From contig CAZFBN010000008.1 of NCBI GenBank assembly GCA_964517145.1, forward strand, positions 1 to 64,000: 64,000 bases of DNA. Direction: 5' to 3'. This DNA is from JADJNW01 sp964517145 (GTDB taxonomy: Bacteria; Bacteroidota; Bacteroidia; Chitinophagales; Saprospiraceae). A program made the translations under genes and the position numbers. The notes under the pieces were generated by a model, which searched no databases, was not told the DNA's origin, and worked only from the letters and a program-made list of their open reading frames with translations. Below, piece by piece: positions 1-8,536 of this stretch (within the stretch, counting starts at the first letter, position 1; the number at the start of each line of letters is the position of its first letter).

Positions 1-70
1 CTAAGTTACTCGCGCGCATTACTTTATTTTAATTATTCTGTATAAAATCTATTAAAATATACCGTGCCAC

Positions 71-115
71 TTGAAAGGTTGATGACTTCCCGATTGAAAA
101 AAATCAACCTTTCAA
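71..115. terminator. Perfect 13-bp inverted repeat after the thioesterase gene
   Basis: Arms TTGAAAGGTTGAT (71-83) and ATCAACCTTTCAA (103-115) are exact complements around a 19-nt loop. It sits just past the stop codon of the minus-strand thioesterase gene, where a transcript hairpin would end the message. The AGGTTGA unit recurs in hairpins near 16.2, 22.0 and 25.0 kb, so it is probably also a copy of a dispersed intergenic element. Confidence 0.6.
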
Positions 116-130
116 CTGTTTATATTTCCT

Positions 131-718
131 TCAGCCAGCCATATTTGCAAATAGCATCTTCAATTCCGTTGCTTGTTCTACTTTCATTCTTCCGCTCAAG
201 ATAAGGCGCAACTCTCGGCGGCGAATGGCGCTGTCGTAACGCTGTTGTTCGATTTCTGTCAGTGGCACCACCGGCGGCGCTTCAATCGGTTTGCCATTTT
301 CACCGTCTAACGCTACAAAAGTGTAATAAGCATGGTTGCTACGTCGGTTATTATGTCCTTTAATATCAGCTGCAAAGATTTCAACATAAATTTCGACCGA
401 AGTATTAAATGCACGTGTAACGGTAGCCTCCAATGTTACAATTTCTCCCATTTTAATGGGTTTTGTAAAAGAAACATGATCCACCGACGCCGTAACGACA
501 TGCGCTTCGCAGTGGCGCCCCGCGCAAATACTGCTCACAATATCCATCCAGCGCAAGAGGTTGCCGCCCATGAGATTGCCCATCGGATTGGTGTCGTTGG
601 GCATCACCATTTCGGTCATCACCGCTTTAGACTCGCTGACGCGCTTGGGTTTCAAGCTCCGATGCGCCTTGGATTGAATATCTTCCGATGCTTTGATATG
701 ATTATTTCCTTGATTCAT
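131..718 (-). CDS. Acyl-CoA thioesterase, YciA-type hotdog
   Basis: This is probably a cytoplasmic thioesterase that hydrolyses acyl-CoA to free acid and CoA. A single hotdog domain covers about residues 30-150. The family signature NPMGNLMGGNLLRWMD lies at 44-59, with the likely catalytic Asp at 59, followed by HVSFTKPI at 81-88. At 195 residues it is longer than typical YciA (about 130-150), because of a charged N-terminal lead of about 28 residues and a helical C-terminal tail from about 150. Bacteroidota homologues often carry such a tail. The start is an ATG with no competitor before the domain. The family call is firm; the chain length of the substrate cannot be read from the sequence. 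Confidence 0.88.
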   Translation of the reverse strand: MNQGNNHIKASEDIQSKAHRSLKPKRVSESKAVMTEMVMPNDTNPMGNLMGGNLLRWMDIVSSICAGRHCEAHVVTASVDHVSFTKPIKMGEIVTLEATVTRAFNTSVEIYVEIFAADIKGHNNRRSNHAYYTFVALDGENGKPIEAPPVVPLTEIEQQRYDSAIRRRELRLILSGRMKVEQATELKMLFANMAG

Positions 719-820
719 GGCTACCTGTTTTTAGTTGCTACCTTTGCAACACAGAATGGCGTCATCCGGTTTGAATGATAAAAGGTAAATTATTTTATAA
801 TAAAACGAAGAAATATTACA

Positions 821-1237
821 TTAGCGTATCATAACGCCTTTCCGATTTAAAAAAGGAATGGTTGTAAAATTCATTTGTGTAATGCTTTCCGGCACAAAGA
901 TGTATTTTTTGTCATACATATAGCCTTCATGCACAAAGCTAATCCAATATTCATTGGTAATTGTAAAGAGTTGCGTTTGGATAGGCTCTATTTGGACACA
1001 GGCAAGCGGACCAATTTCTTCAAAAAAATGGCGCAACACCGTCGTGGAGCGTTTTTCCCCATTGATATCGCCGTAGCCGCGGGAGTTGATGAGCACGCTA
1101 TTGATGCAGTCTTCGCGCAAATTGAGCAAAAACACATCCCATAAGTCTTCTTCTTCTTTCACCAGTGGGGCATCGTCTCTTGGCACAATCGCCACCGCCA
1201 AATCTTCTACTTTATGAAAAGGAATGTCTTTCTTCAT
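821..1237 (-). CDS. Conserved hypothetical protein upstream of lipB
   Basis: A 138-residue soluble protein with no signal peptide or membrane segment. I do not recognise an enzymatic motif. It is acidic, with a mixed alpha/beta pattern including LWDVFLLNLRED near residues 32-43, ITNEYWISFVHEG near 92-104 and a basic end, RKGVMIR. It lies 42 bp downstream of lipB on the same strand, so the two are probably co-transcribed. Similar short proteins are common in Bacteroidota as conserved hypotheticals, but a link to lipoate metabolism is only positional. Confidence 0.72.
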   Translation of the reverse strand: MKKDIPFHKVEDLAVAIVPRDDAPLVKEEEDLWDVFLLNLREDCINSVLINSRGYGDINGEKRSTTVLRHFFEEIGPLACVQIEPIQTQLFTITNEYWISFVHEGYMYDKKYIFVPESITQMNFTTIPFLNRKGVMIR

Positions 1238-1279
1238 TTAAAAAAAGTCAGTCGCCAGCTAAAAAGAAGGATAATTCAA

Positions 1280-2014
1280 TCAATCCATCTGCACCGGCGC
1301 AGTAACAAATTCAAATTCAAACAGTTCCGCAAGTTGGTATTTCAGTCGTTCTTTCACTTCTTCCAGGTCTAATGGGTAGCCCAATTCTCTTTCCATCGAA
1401 GTAACGTCTTTGTCAGGATCATCAATGCCACAAGGTACAATATGCTTGAAATGTTCCAGATTGGTATTCACGTTGAATGCAAAGCCGTGCATGGTCACCC
1501 AGCGGCGCAAGTGCACCCCGATGGCGCAGATTTTTCGCTTTGGCAGCACACCTTTGGGCGGCAGCCATACCCCGGTATACCCCTCCTCGCGCATGGCGGC
1601 AATGCCATATGTTGCCAGCGTCCGGATCACGGCTTCTTCGAGGTAGCGCACATACCGATGTACATCCGTAAAAAAACAATCGAGATCAAAAATAGGATAG
1701 CCTACGATTTGTCCAGGACCATGATAGGTAATATCGCCGCCGCGATTGATTTTAAAAAACTCAAAACCAAGCTTTTCCAACATTGCTTCGTTTAGCAACA
1801 GGTGATCCATTGATCCACTTTTACCCAAGGTATAAACCGGCGGGTGCTCGCAAAAAAGCAAATGATGCTGTTGCGGGGTGCCCGTTTTGCCTTCTTTTTC
1901 CAGGGCGCGATTGCGAATTTTGTTTTCAACCAACGCATTCAACAATTGCTCCTGATATGCCCAAGCATCGGCATAGCGGACCGATTTTAAATCTTGAAAT
2001 ATAATCCGCTCCAT
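1280..2014 (-). CDS. lipB: Octanoyltransferase LipB
   Basis: Transfers octanoyl from octanoyl-ACP to lipoyl domains of 2-oxoacid dehydrogenases and GcvH, the first step of lipoate synthesis. The signature RGGDITYHGPGQ is at residues 91-102. The catalytic Lys is in KICAIGVHLRRW (K161), the GFAFNV segment follows at 177-182, and the catalytic Cys is in IVPCGI (C195). The length of 244 residues is normal for the family. A Bacteroidota -7 box lies 20 bp upstream of the ATG. No lipA is visible in the window, so the sulfur-insertion step is encoded elsewhere. Confidence 0.96.
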   Translation of the reverse strand: MERIIFQDLKSVRYADAWAYQEQLLNALVENKIRNRALEKEGKTGTPQQHHLLFCEHPPVYTLGKSGSMDHLLLNEAMLEKLGFEFFKINRGGDITYHGPGQIVGYPIFDLDCFFTDVHRYVRYLEEAVIRTLATYGIAAMREEGYTGVWLPPKGVLPKRKICAIGVHLRRWVTMHGFAFNVNTNLEHFKHIVPCGIDDPDKDVTSMERELGYPLDLEEVKERLKYQLAELFEFEFVTAPVQMD

Positions 2015-2033
2015 CCCTTCAAAAAAATGTCCG

Positions 2034-2041
2034 CAAAGGTA
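2034..2041 (-). promoter_or_regulatory. Promoter -7 box for lipB
   Basis: Reading the minus strand gives TACCTTTG, matching the Bacteroidota primary sigma factor -7 consensus TAnnTTTG. Transcription would start about 13 nt before the lipB ATG. No clear -33 TTTG is seen. Confidence 0.5.
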
Positions 2042-2280
2042 AGCAAATTATAATTGATATTTTCTAAAAAAAGGCAAGATTTTTAATTTTAATTTATCAA
2101 AAAATGCTTACATTTGACAAGATTTTAATTCCACTTTTGTGGAATGGCGGCGCAATCAAGGAATCCCTCTATACCTGTCCGCGTCGTTTTTATTGAACTT
2201 CTACCCTACCCTGGCATTGCTTGCGTTTGGTTTCCGCGCGCTGGAAACTCTGGTAATGGATTTCAAAAAAACATAGCTCC

Positions 2281-3363
2281 ATGAAAAGTATTTTTACCAT
2301 TTTGGCGACCTTTGGAATGTTGACTTTTGCAATTGCTCAAACAACGCCCCCACTCGCCCCTGATTTTACAGTAACGACCTCTGACGGGGTACAGCGAAGT
2401 TTGTACGCCGATTACCTCGATCAAGGTAAAGCGGTTGTATTACAATTGTTTTTTACAACTTGCCCGATTTGTGTAGAGATGTCTCCCCTTCTTGAGCCAT
2501 TTTATTATGAGTGGGGAAGCGGCAGCGGACCGGTTGAATTTATCAGTCTGAGTATTCGCGCCAATGACAGCAACGATGATGTAAAACGCTACAAATCCAT
2601 GGTGGGTCATAGTTTTCCGGGTGTTGGAAATGACGGAGGAAGCCTTACTGCCATTCAACCTTATACCAATGGTACCTACGGATTTTTTGCTAGCAGCCCT
2701 ACGTTTGTGGTCATCGCGCCTGATCGCAGTGTGCAGTACAACCCTAAAGGCAGCAGCTTTACTTCCACCATAGATTCCATAGAACAAGCATTGAAAAATA
2801 CAGGTATTACAAAACCGGCAGTTGACTTTGAACTGAAGGGTATTGTTTTATCTTCGGACAGTATGGGTGTGAAAAATGTTCAAATCAAAGTACGCAATGA
2901 AGGTCCAGACAGCACTTTCAGCGATTCCACCGGGCAATTTAATTTTACCTTTCCGCTGGTTGCTCGGAATAGTTATCGGCTTCAGATTGAAAAAAACGAC
3001 GACCCAGCCAATGGTGTTACCACTTTTGATGTGGTGAAAGTGCAGCGGCACGTGCTGGGCATCGAGCCTTTTACTTCTCATTACCAATTGTTGGCGGCTG
3101 ACGTCGATCGCTCGGGCGCGGTCACGGTTGCTGATGTTATTCAAATGCGGCGGGTGGTGCTGCGGGTGGATGCCAAATTTTCAAAAAGCAATGCTTGGCT
3201 TTTTCTCAATGGCAATTATAAATTTAGTGCAACGGACAATCCATTTTTTGAAGCCTTTACCGGCGAAGCAGCTTCTTTTGTGTTCATACCGCAAAAAAAA
3301 CAAGTGGAGCCATTTTCGGTAATTGCCATCAAAATTGGAGATGTCAACTTCAGTGCTCAATAG
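2281..3363 (+). CDS. Secreted thioredoxin-fold protein with C-terminal dockerin-like module
   Basis: An exported 360-residue protein. A signal peptide covers about residues 1-19 (cleavage near AIAQ). Residues 25-175 form a TlpA/redoxin-like domain with a CPIC redox motif at 61-64 after FFTT, so thiol-disulfide exchange in the periplasm or on the surface is likely. Residues 184-237 resemble a carboxypeptidase-regulatory beta sandwich (GIVLSSDSMGVKNVQIKV). Residues 244-297 hold two dockerin-like calcium/helix repeats (GVTTFDVVKVQRHVLG, then DVDRSGAVTVADVIQMRR). No type IX C-terminal motif is visible. The redoxin-dockerin combination is unusual. The start ATG directly precedes the signal peptide. 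Confidence 0.8.
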   Translation: MKSIFTILATFGMLTFAIAQTTPPLAPDFTVTTSDGVQRSLYADYLDQGKAVVLQLFFTTCPICVEMSPLLEPFYYEWGSGSGPVEFISLSIRANDSNDDVKRYKSMVGHSFPGVGNDGGSLTAIQPYTNGTYGFFASSPTFVVIAPDRSVQYNPKGSSFTSTIDSIEQALKNTGITKPAVDFELKGIVLSSDSMGVKNVQIKVRNEGPDSTFSDSTGQFNFTFPLVARNSYRLQIEKNDDPANGVTTFDVVKVQRHVLGIEPFTSHYQLLAADVDRSGAVTVADVIQMRRVVLRVDAKFSKSNAWLFLNGNYKFSATDNPFFEAFTGEAASFVFIPQKKQVEPFSVIAIKIGDVNFSAQ

Positions 3364-3428
3364 CGTTGTATTCATTCTTATGACATTAGTATGAATTGTG
3401 ATTGTACCAGGCAATCCAAATAGAATTT

Positions 3429-3436
3429 TATTTTTG
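3429..3436 (+). promoter_or_regulatory. Promoter -7 box for the propeller lipoprotein
   Basis: TATTTTTG matches TAnnTTTG and lies 14 bp before the ATG at 3451, giving a very short leader. No clear -33 element is seen. Confidence 0.45.
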
Positions 3437-3450
3437 CGAAAAAATAACGC

Positions 3451-4548
3451 ATGAAATTTTTATCTTTTATCCTGGTTCTATTTGTGCTCATTTCTTGCCA
3501 CACGGCTAAAAAAACCAATACGGCTTCGGATGCTTCCTACAATGCAGCAGCCGACACGCTGAAATTTCCGGAAGAGAAGCACTTGCGCAATGTGCAACAA
3601 CTCACATTTGGCGGTGACAATGCCGAAGCTTATTTTAGTTTTGACAATAAACAGTTGACTTTTCAATCAACCAATCGCAAATGGGGTACGCTGTGCGACC
3701 AGATTTTCTACATGCCTATTAACGGCAAATTTTCTGGCAATCGTCCGCCTATGGCAAGTACCGGCAATGGCAGAACGACTTGCTCCTTCTTCATGCCTGG
3801 AAATCAGCAGATTGTATATGCTTCCACGCACCTGGCTAGTGAAAATTGCCCGGAAACACCACGTATTGTGAATGGCAAATATGTGTGGGCAGTGTACAGC
3901 ACTTTCGATATTTTTGTGACGGATCTGAACGGCAAAATTTTAAAACAATTGACCAATTCACCAGGCTACGACGCAGAAGCGACCGTTTCGCCCGATGGCA
4001 AAAAAATCGTGTTCACCTCCACGCGCTCAGGCGATTTGGAGCTTTACACCATGAATATTGACGGTTCGAATCTGAAGCAAATTACGAATGGCTTGGGCTA
4101 CGATGGTGGCGCTTTCTTTTCGCCCGATAGCAAAAAAATCGTGTTTCGTGCTTCTCGCCCTAAAACGGAGGAAGCCATCAAAACTTATAAAGATTTACTT
4201 TCGGAAAATTTGGTGCAACCCACTGATTTAGAGATTTATACCTGCAACGCAGATGGCTCCGATCTGAAACAGCTTACCAATTTGGGCGGCGCCAACTGGG
4301 CTCCTTTTTTCCACCCTTCTGGCAAAAAAATCATCTTTGCCTCGAATCATCATACCAGCAGCGGACGTATTTTTAATTTGTTCATGATTAACACCGATGG
4401 CACAGGTTTGGAGCAAATTACGCATGACAAAATTTTTGATTCTTTTCCAATGTTTTCTTACGATGGTAATAAAATAGTCTTCGCTTCCAATCGCAACAAT
4501 GGCGGTGGTCGCGACACCAATATTTTCATCGCGGATTGGGTGGATTAG
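3451..4548 (+). CDS. TolB-like beta-propeller lipoprotein (PD40 repeats)
   Basis: A 365-residue lipoprotein. The signal peptide ends in the lipobox LISC, with the lipidated Cys at residue 16. The rest is a run of TolB/WD40-like PD40 blades, each with an F/SPDGKKIVF-type strand followed by an IDGSNLKQIT-type strand (for example SPDGKKIVFTSTRSG, SPDSKKIVFRASR, HPSGKKIIFASNH). Such propellers usually act as protein-protein platforms in the periplasm or outer membrane. The substrate is unknown. It has its own -7 box and is followed by an intergenic repeat element. Confidence 0.85.
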   Translation: MKFLSFILVLFVLISCHTAKKTNTASDASYNAAADTLKFPEEKHLRNVQQLTFGGDNAEAYFSFDNKQLTFQSTNRKWGTLCDQIFYMPINGKFSGNRPPMASTGNGRTTCSFFMPGNQQIVYASTHLASENCPETPRIVNGKYVWAVYSTFDIFVTDLNGKILKQLTNSPGYDAEATVSPDGKKIVFTSTRSGDLELYTMNIDGSNLKQITNGLGYDGGAFFSPDSKKIVFRASRPKTEEAIKTYKDLLSENLVQPTDLEIYTCNADGSDLKQLTNLGGANWAPFFHPSGKKIIFASNHHTSSGRIFNLFMINTDGTGLEQITHDKIFDSFPMFSYDGNKIVFASNRNNGGGRDTNIFIADWVD

Positions 4549-4555
4549 TGCAGGA

Positions 4556-4638
4556 GTAGTGCAGCGTTTACGCTGCCTTTCGTAGCAAGACCTTTAGGTT
4601 GTTATCCAAAAAAAAAACAGCCTAAAGGCTGCTCTACG
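4556..4638. repeat. Dispersed intergenic hairpin element, GTAGTGCAG family
   Basis: Begins GTAGTGCAGCGTTTACGCTG and ends ACAGCCTAAAGGCTGCTCTACG, with a CTTTAGGTTG segment in the middle. The same layout recurs at 51682-51775. The outer arms are imperfect complements, so the transcript would fold. Confidence 0.6.
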
Positions 4639-4678
4639 TCCTCACAAATGCGTATTTTTCTTCCAAAATTCCAGTTTT

Positions 4679-5491
4679 ATGAAGCAAATTTTACACATTT
4701 TCCTTTTTTTGAATACCATTTACAGCTTTGCCCAAAACAGCGCCACGTTTCCCGCCGGCGCGCGCGGCGCAGGTATGGCGAATGCGTCCGTCACTTTCAC
4801 CGACATATACAGCGCTTTCAGCAACCAGGCAGGTTTAGCCGATTTAAAACAATTGACCGCTACGGCTTTTGCCGAGCAGCGTTTTTTTGTCAAAGAATTA
4901 CAAGCGCTTGCTGCTGCCGCTGCGTTGCCGACGCATTCGGGTACGTTTGGCATTACATTGCATCACTTTGGTTTTGAAGGTTTTAATGAGCAAAAATTCG
5001 GCATCGCCTACGCACGTCAGCTGCTCGATGGCTTGTCTATTGGCACGCAAATATTACTGCTCAACACCAGCATTCCAGAATATGGCAATAAAATGAACCT
5101 CACCTTTGAATTAGGCATGATAACGCAATTGTTTCCTCAATTGCAACTGGGTGCGCATGTGTACAGCCCGGTTCAAATTGAATTTGCAAACGGCGAGAAC
5201 CTACCAACCATTTTCAAAATTGGCATCGCCTATTTACCCTCGGAAAAACTGACCTGCAACCTGGAAGTTGAAAAAGACATTGCTTTTCCCGCTCGCACCA
5301 AATTTGGCTTAGAATATCAGGCTGCCCAGCAGGTGCAGTTGCGCACGGGCATTGCCACTAACCCCACTACCCTAGCGATGGGCGTTGGCTATCGCCTAAA
5401 CAATGGCTTGGCATTGGATGTTGCGACTTCGTACCACCAATGGTTGGGCTTCACGCCTACGGTTGGATTTTTATATCAATTTAAAAAATGA
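4679..5491 (+). CDS. PorV/PorQ-like outer-membrane beta-barrel protein
   Basis: A 270-residue outer-membrane protein. The signal peptide is residues 1-18 (cleavage near SFAQ). The mature start NSATFPAGARGAGMANASVTF resembles the PorV/PorQ (UPF0164) family, in which a GARGxGMGxA-like lead precedes a FadL-type barrel of alternating strands ending in an aromatic-Lys terminus (FLYQFKK). Relatives work with type IX secretion: PorV shuttles cargo and PorQ anchors the sortase. This gene stands alone, so the exact role is not resolved. The ATG at 4679 is preferred because it begins the signal peptide. Confidence 0.7.
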   Translation: MKQILHIFLFLNTIYSFAQNSATFPAGARGAGMANASVTFTDIYSAFSNQAGLADLKQLTATAFAEQRFFVKELQALAAAAALPTHSGTFGITLHHFGFEGFNEQKFGIAYARQLLDGLSIGTQILLLNTSIPEYGNKMNLTFELGMITQLFPQLQLGAHVYSPVQIEFANGENLPTIFKIGIAYLPSEKLTCNLEVEKDIAFPARTKFGLEYQAAQQVQLRTGIATNPTTLAMGVGYRLNNGLALDVATSYHQWLGFTPTVGFLYQFKK

Positions 5492-5562
5492 TGAGATACT
5501 AAATAACAGTCTCTATTATTAAGCAAAATTATCATAACCATTGGTGGAATAATCATGCTTTT

Positions 5563-6228
5563 ATGAATTTATTAATTGTCTCTGCTACTTCATTTGAAAT
5601 AGCGCCTTTGTTGCAATACTTGCATGCCAAATACATCGAGCACGAGCCCGCTCATTTTCATCGCGGCGAACAGAAAATTGCTATCCTCATCACGGGTGTG
5701 GGCATACCGCTGACGGCTTTTGCAATGGGGAAAGTGCTGGCTTTAAAAAAATACGATCTAGCAATCAACGCAGGCATTGCGGGCAGTTACAATCGGCAAC
5801 TTAATCTGGGCGCAGTAGTGGAATTGACGTCTGATTACTTCGGCGACCTGGGCGTAGAGGAAGCAAATGGCAATTTTAGCAGCGTTTTTGATTTAAATTT
5901 AATTGACCCCAACCAATCTCCTTTTGAGAATCGCATCCTACATAATCCCAATCCTGGCAATTTTCTTCCAACCGCTAAAGGATTGACTGTCAACAAAGTA
6001 CACGGCTACCAACCCAGCATTGATGCTATTCAAAAGCACTATCCCGCCGAGGTAGAAACGATGGAAAGTGCCGCATTTTTTTATGCCTGCCGCATGGAGC
6101 AACAACCTTTTTTAGCCCTCCGCGCCATTTCCAACTATGTAGAACCGCGCAATCGCAACAACTGGAATATCCCTCTGGCAATCGAACAGTTAAATCAAGT
6201 AATCATTGAAATAATAAAAAATTTCTAA
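5563..6228 (+). CDS. mqnB: Futalosine hydrolase MqnB
   Basis: Cleaves futalosine to hypoxanthine and dehypoxanthinyl futalosine in the alternative menaquinone pathway. The 221-residue protein has the nucleoside-phosphorylase/MTA-nucleosidase fold: LLIVSATSFEIAPL at the N-terminus, ITGVGIPLTAFAMGKVL near 46-62, the purine-site stretch INAGIAGSYN near 72-81, and METMESAAFFYACR-like residues (VETMESAAFFYACR) near 165-178 that bind ribose. This pattern matches Bacteroidota MqnB rather than MTA/SAH nucleosidase. It converges on the next gene with about 48 bp between stops. Confidence 0.85.
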   Translation: MNLLIVSATSFEIAPLLQYLHAKYIEHEPAHFHRGEQKIAILITGVGIPLTAFAMGKVLALKKYDLAINAGIAGSYNRQLNLGAVVELTSDYFGDLGVEEANGNFSSVFDLNLIDPNQSPFENRILHNPNPGNFLPTAKGLTVNKVHGYQPSIDAIQKHYPAEVETMESAAFFYACRMEQQPFLALRAISNYVEPRNRNNWNIPLAIEQLNQVIIEIIKNF

Positions 6229-6276
6229 TACCTTATTAATTACAATTGCATAATATTAAAAACATAAAATCGCTTC

Positions 6277-6870
6277 TCAACTCTTCTCTTTTCGATTCCG
6301 CAGTTCATCCCGTATCTCCGCCGCACGCTCATAATCTTCCTTCGACAATGCCTCGTTCAGTTCCCGCTCCAAATCCCCACTCGAATACGCAGAAAGCGGC
6401 GCATCCGGGTCTGTCGCAGCCCGCAGGGTCGCCTCCAGTGCTTCCTCCTCATCTTCCTCTTCCACCGCAATGGCAGCCTCTTCCAGCACTTGCGCATTTG
6501 CATAAATCGGACAACCAAAACGCACCGCCATAGCCAGCGCATCCGAGGTACGCGAATCTACATCCAACGTAGCGCCATCGGGCTTTAGATAAACCAAGGT
6601 GGCATAAAAAACGCCCTCGCGCAACTCCGAAATAAGCGCCTCCAACAGATATACATTCAATGCAACCAAAGAATCTTTAAACAAATCGTGCGTCATGGGG
6701 CGATTGGGCGTAATATCTTGCAATGCCAAGGCAATAGCTTGCGCTTCAAAACCGCCAATGACCACCGGCAGCCGCCGATTACCAAGCTTTTCTTTCAAAA
6801 TAATCACAAAACTATTCGGTTGCGTTTCGCTATTCGCCAGCGCCAAGATGTCCATTTCAATTTTTTCCAT
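6277..6870 (-). CDS. Bifunctional nuclease (DUF151) family protein with C-terminal UVR motif
   Basis: A 197-residue cytoplasmic protein. Residues 1-135 form the BFN/DUF151 domain (LPVVIGGFEAQAIALAL at 34-50, RPMTHDLFKDSL at 57-68, DVDSRTSDALAMAVRFGCPIY near 103-123). An acidic linker follows (VEEEDEEEALEA, 136-147). Residues 168-195 are a UVR motif (LERELNEALSKEDYERAAEIRDEL), as in UvrB/UvrC, which mediates protein contacts. Plant BFN proteins have reported DNase/RNase activity; in bacteria the role is unsettled. The domain order is the usual Bacteroidota form. Confidence 0.88.
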   Translation of the reverse strand: MEKIEMDILALANSETQPNSFVIILKEKLGNRRLPVVIGGFEAQAIALALQDITPNRPMTHDLFKDSLVALNVYLLEALISELREGVFYATLVYLKPDGATLDVDSRTSDALAMAVRFGCPIYANAQVLEEAAIAVEEEDEEEALEATLRAATDPDAPLSAYSSGDLERELNEALSKEDYERAAEIRDELRNRKEKS

Positions 6871-7186
6871 AATATTTCTTTAGATGCGAGCCGCCAGCAT
6901 TCGTGCCTGGCAAACCCGTACCGTTTTTCTTTGCAATTTAAAATAAAAACGACTACAAATCAAAAACGTTGAAAACATTCAGCGATGGCAGGAAGTTCGG
7001 CTTTTTTTAGGAAAATTTCAAAGGATATTTTGATACAAAAAGCAGAAATATCCCTTTTCACCCAATGGATGCAATGGTACAATTTGTCAAAACCTATTAC
7101 AACATTTACAACGCTTTACTTTACAATACTTTCACTAGCTCTCTCCTAACCAGATCACCTCTAATTCACATACAATAATAGCAATA

Positions 7187-7543
7187 AGGTACTAGAATGA
7201 TACAAAAGGATGCTTCAACGTTGTAGGATGGGCTTAAAACGTTTAAACAGGGTCTTACAACATTGCAGGAGGGTCTTAAAACGTTACAAAAGGGTAATTC
7301 AGCGTTGTAACAGGGTACTAAAATGTTGTTGAATGGTATTTTAACGCTACAAGAGGGTGTTAAAATGTTATAGAAGGGTACTACAACGTTGTAGGAGGAT
7401 ATTTTAATGTTACAAAAGGGTGTTACAATGTTTTAGGAGGGTAATTCAGCGTTACAACAGGATAGTTCAACGTTACAAGATGGTAATTCAGCGTTGTAGG
7501 AGGGTCTTGTAACATTTTAAAAGGGTATTTTAACATTTGACTA
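7187..7543. repeat. Degenerate 21-bp tandem array, 17 units
   Basis: Seventeen consecutive units, each exactly 21 bp, fill most of the gap between the BFN gene and the TrmH-type gene. The shared pattern is GGGTnnTnnAACGTT followed by nTAnnA. The centre AACGTT is self-complementary, and some units are near-perfect palindromes (CTACAACGTTGTAG near 7381-7394). No two units are identical, yet spacing never slips. On the minus strand one frame reads as heptads of the form (S/F)(Y/C)N(V/I)xxP, but it contains several stops. There are no CRISPR-like identical repeats. A second array of the same period lies at 30.1 kb. The rest of the gap (6871-7186) shows nothing recognisable. Confidence 0.85.
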
Positions 7544-7549
7544 CCTTAT

Positions 7550-8182
7550 TTATGGGTTAGTAGCCCAGACAATATCGCGCATGTCCCGGTCCTCGTGTCG
7601 GCGGATGTATTCTTCCAGCAATCCATTGTGCCAGTCATTGACGATGTGCCCCTGGTAAAAGCCTTGGGCGTCGCGCTGTCGGAGGGTTTCGTAAAGCGTA
7701 ACGGCACACGCCACAGAAATATTGAGACTCTCTGCCATGCCCATCTGCGGGATCAAAAAGTTGCCATCGGCAAAGGCAGCCGCTTCCGAAGACAAGCCAT
7801 CGTGTTCATTGCCAAAGAGAAAAGCGGTAGGTTGGGTCAGGTCTAATTGGTACAAGGAGCTTGCCTGTTCGCTCAGTTGGGTGCTGAGTACGCGTTGGTA
7901 GCGTTGCTTGACGTGGCGGAAGCAAGCGGCAGCATTCGTGTAGTAATGCACATCCACCCAGCGGCGGGATCCACCAGACGTTTTGCGTCCTATGGTGATA
8001 AAGTCAGCTTTCAAACCTTCCTCGGTGTGTAGTACAAAGATTTCAGCGATGCCTACGGAGTCGCAGGAGCGGAGTACCGCGCCAATATTGTGTAAATCGG
8101 TGACGTTTTCGAGCACCACGGTGAGATCGGGCTGGCGTTGCGCAGCGATCTGACGGAATTTATCAAGGCGTTTTTCGTTCAT
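7550..8182 (-). CDS. TrmH-family RNA 2'-O-methyltransferase
   Basis: SPOUT-class SAM-dependent methyltransferase, likely tRNA (guanosine-18 2'-O) methylase. From the ATG at 8182 the protein is 210 residues. The three SpoU motifs are NVTDLHNIGAVLRS (motif 1, about 26-39), FLFGNEHDGLS (motif 2, about 122-132) and IPQMGMAESLNISVACAVTLYE (motif 3, about 144-165), which form the knotted SAM site. A GTG start at 8227 would add 15 residues, but the ATG begins where the family alignment normally does (MNEKRLDKFR). The TrmH assignment over other SpoU members is likely but not certain. Confidence 0.87.
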   Translation of the reverse strand: MNEKRLDKFRQIAAQRQPDLTVVLENVTDLHNIGAVLRSCDSVGIAEIFVLHTEEGLKADFITIGRKTSGGSRRWVDVHYYTNAAACFRHVKQRYQRVLSTQLSEQASSLYQLDLTQPTAFLFGNEHDGLSSEAAAFADGNFLIPQMGMAESLNISVACAVTLYETLRQRDAQGFYQGHIVNDWHNGLLEEYIRRHEDRDMRDIVWATNP

Positions 8183-8346
8183 GTTTTGATGGTACTGGTG
8201 TACTCGATATTTATCGGGAGTGTCCACCTTTGTATGATGATCAAATTCAAATCAAACCTAAAATTCATATAAATTTAAATCGATTTTTGAGTAATTGTTC
8301 TTTCCCTAATTTCTTTCGTCTTATCGCCAAGTATCGTTGTTGTAGT

Positions 8347-8430
8347 TTTTTTCTTTGTTACTTTTGGCATTGCCCCAAAAGTAACCAAAAAGTCTAGTCC
8401 GTTAAACTCGCTCCGCTCAAACACTAACGG
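8347..8430. repeat. Two nested intergenic hairpins
   Basis: The gap 8228-8536 has no gene. It holds a hairpin with exact 11-bp arms, GTTACTTTTGG (8357-8367) and CCAAAAGTAAC (8375-8385), followed by a second with arms CCGTTA (8399-8404) and TAACGG (8425-8430) around a CTCGCTCCGCTC-containing loop. This looks like a dispersed palindromic element rather than a simple terminator. Confidence 0.5.
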
Positions 8431-8536
8431 ACGGCAGCCGCCACGCCAAATGTTTCAAAATAGATTATTACAAAATGGTGAATTATGTATTTCATTTCCC
8501 AAACAAGCTGCCATCACAGTAATAATTACAATGCCG

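Noticed and set aside
332..778. Open frame on the plus strand opposite the thioesterase
   Set aside because: It mirrors the real gene, has no family pattern, and is rich in His and Arg as expected for an antisense frame.
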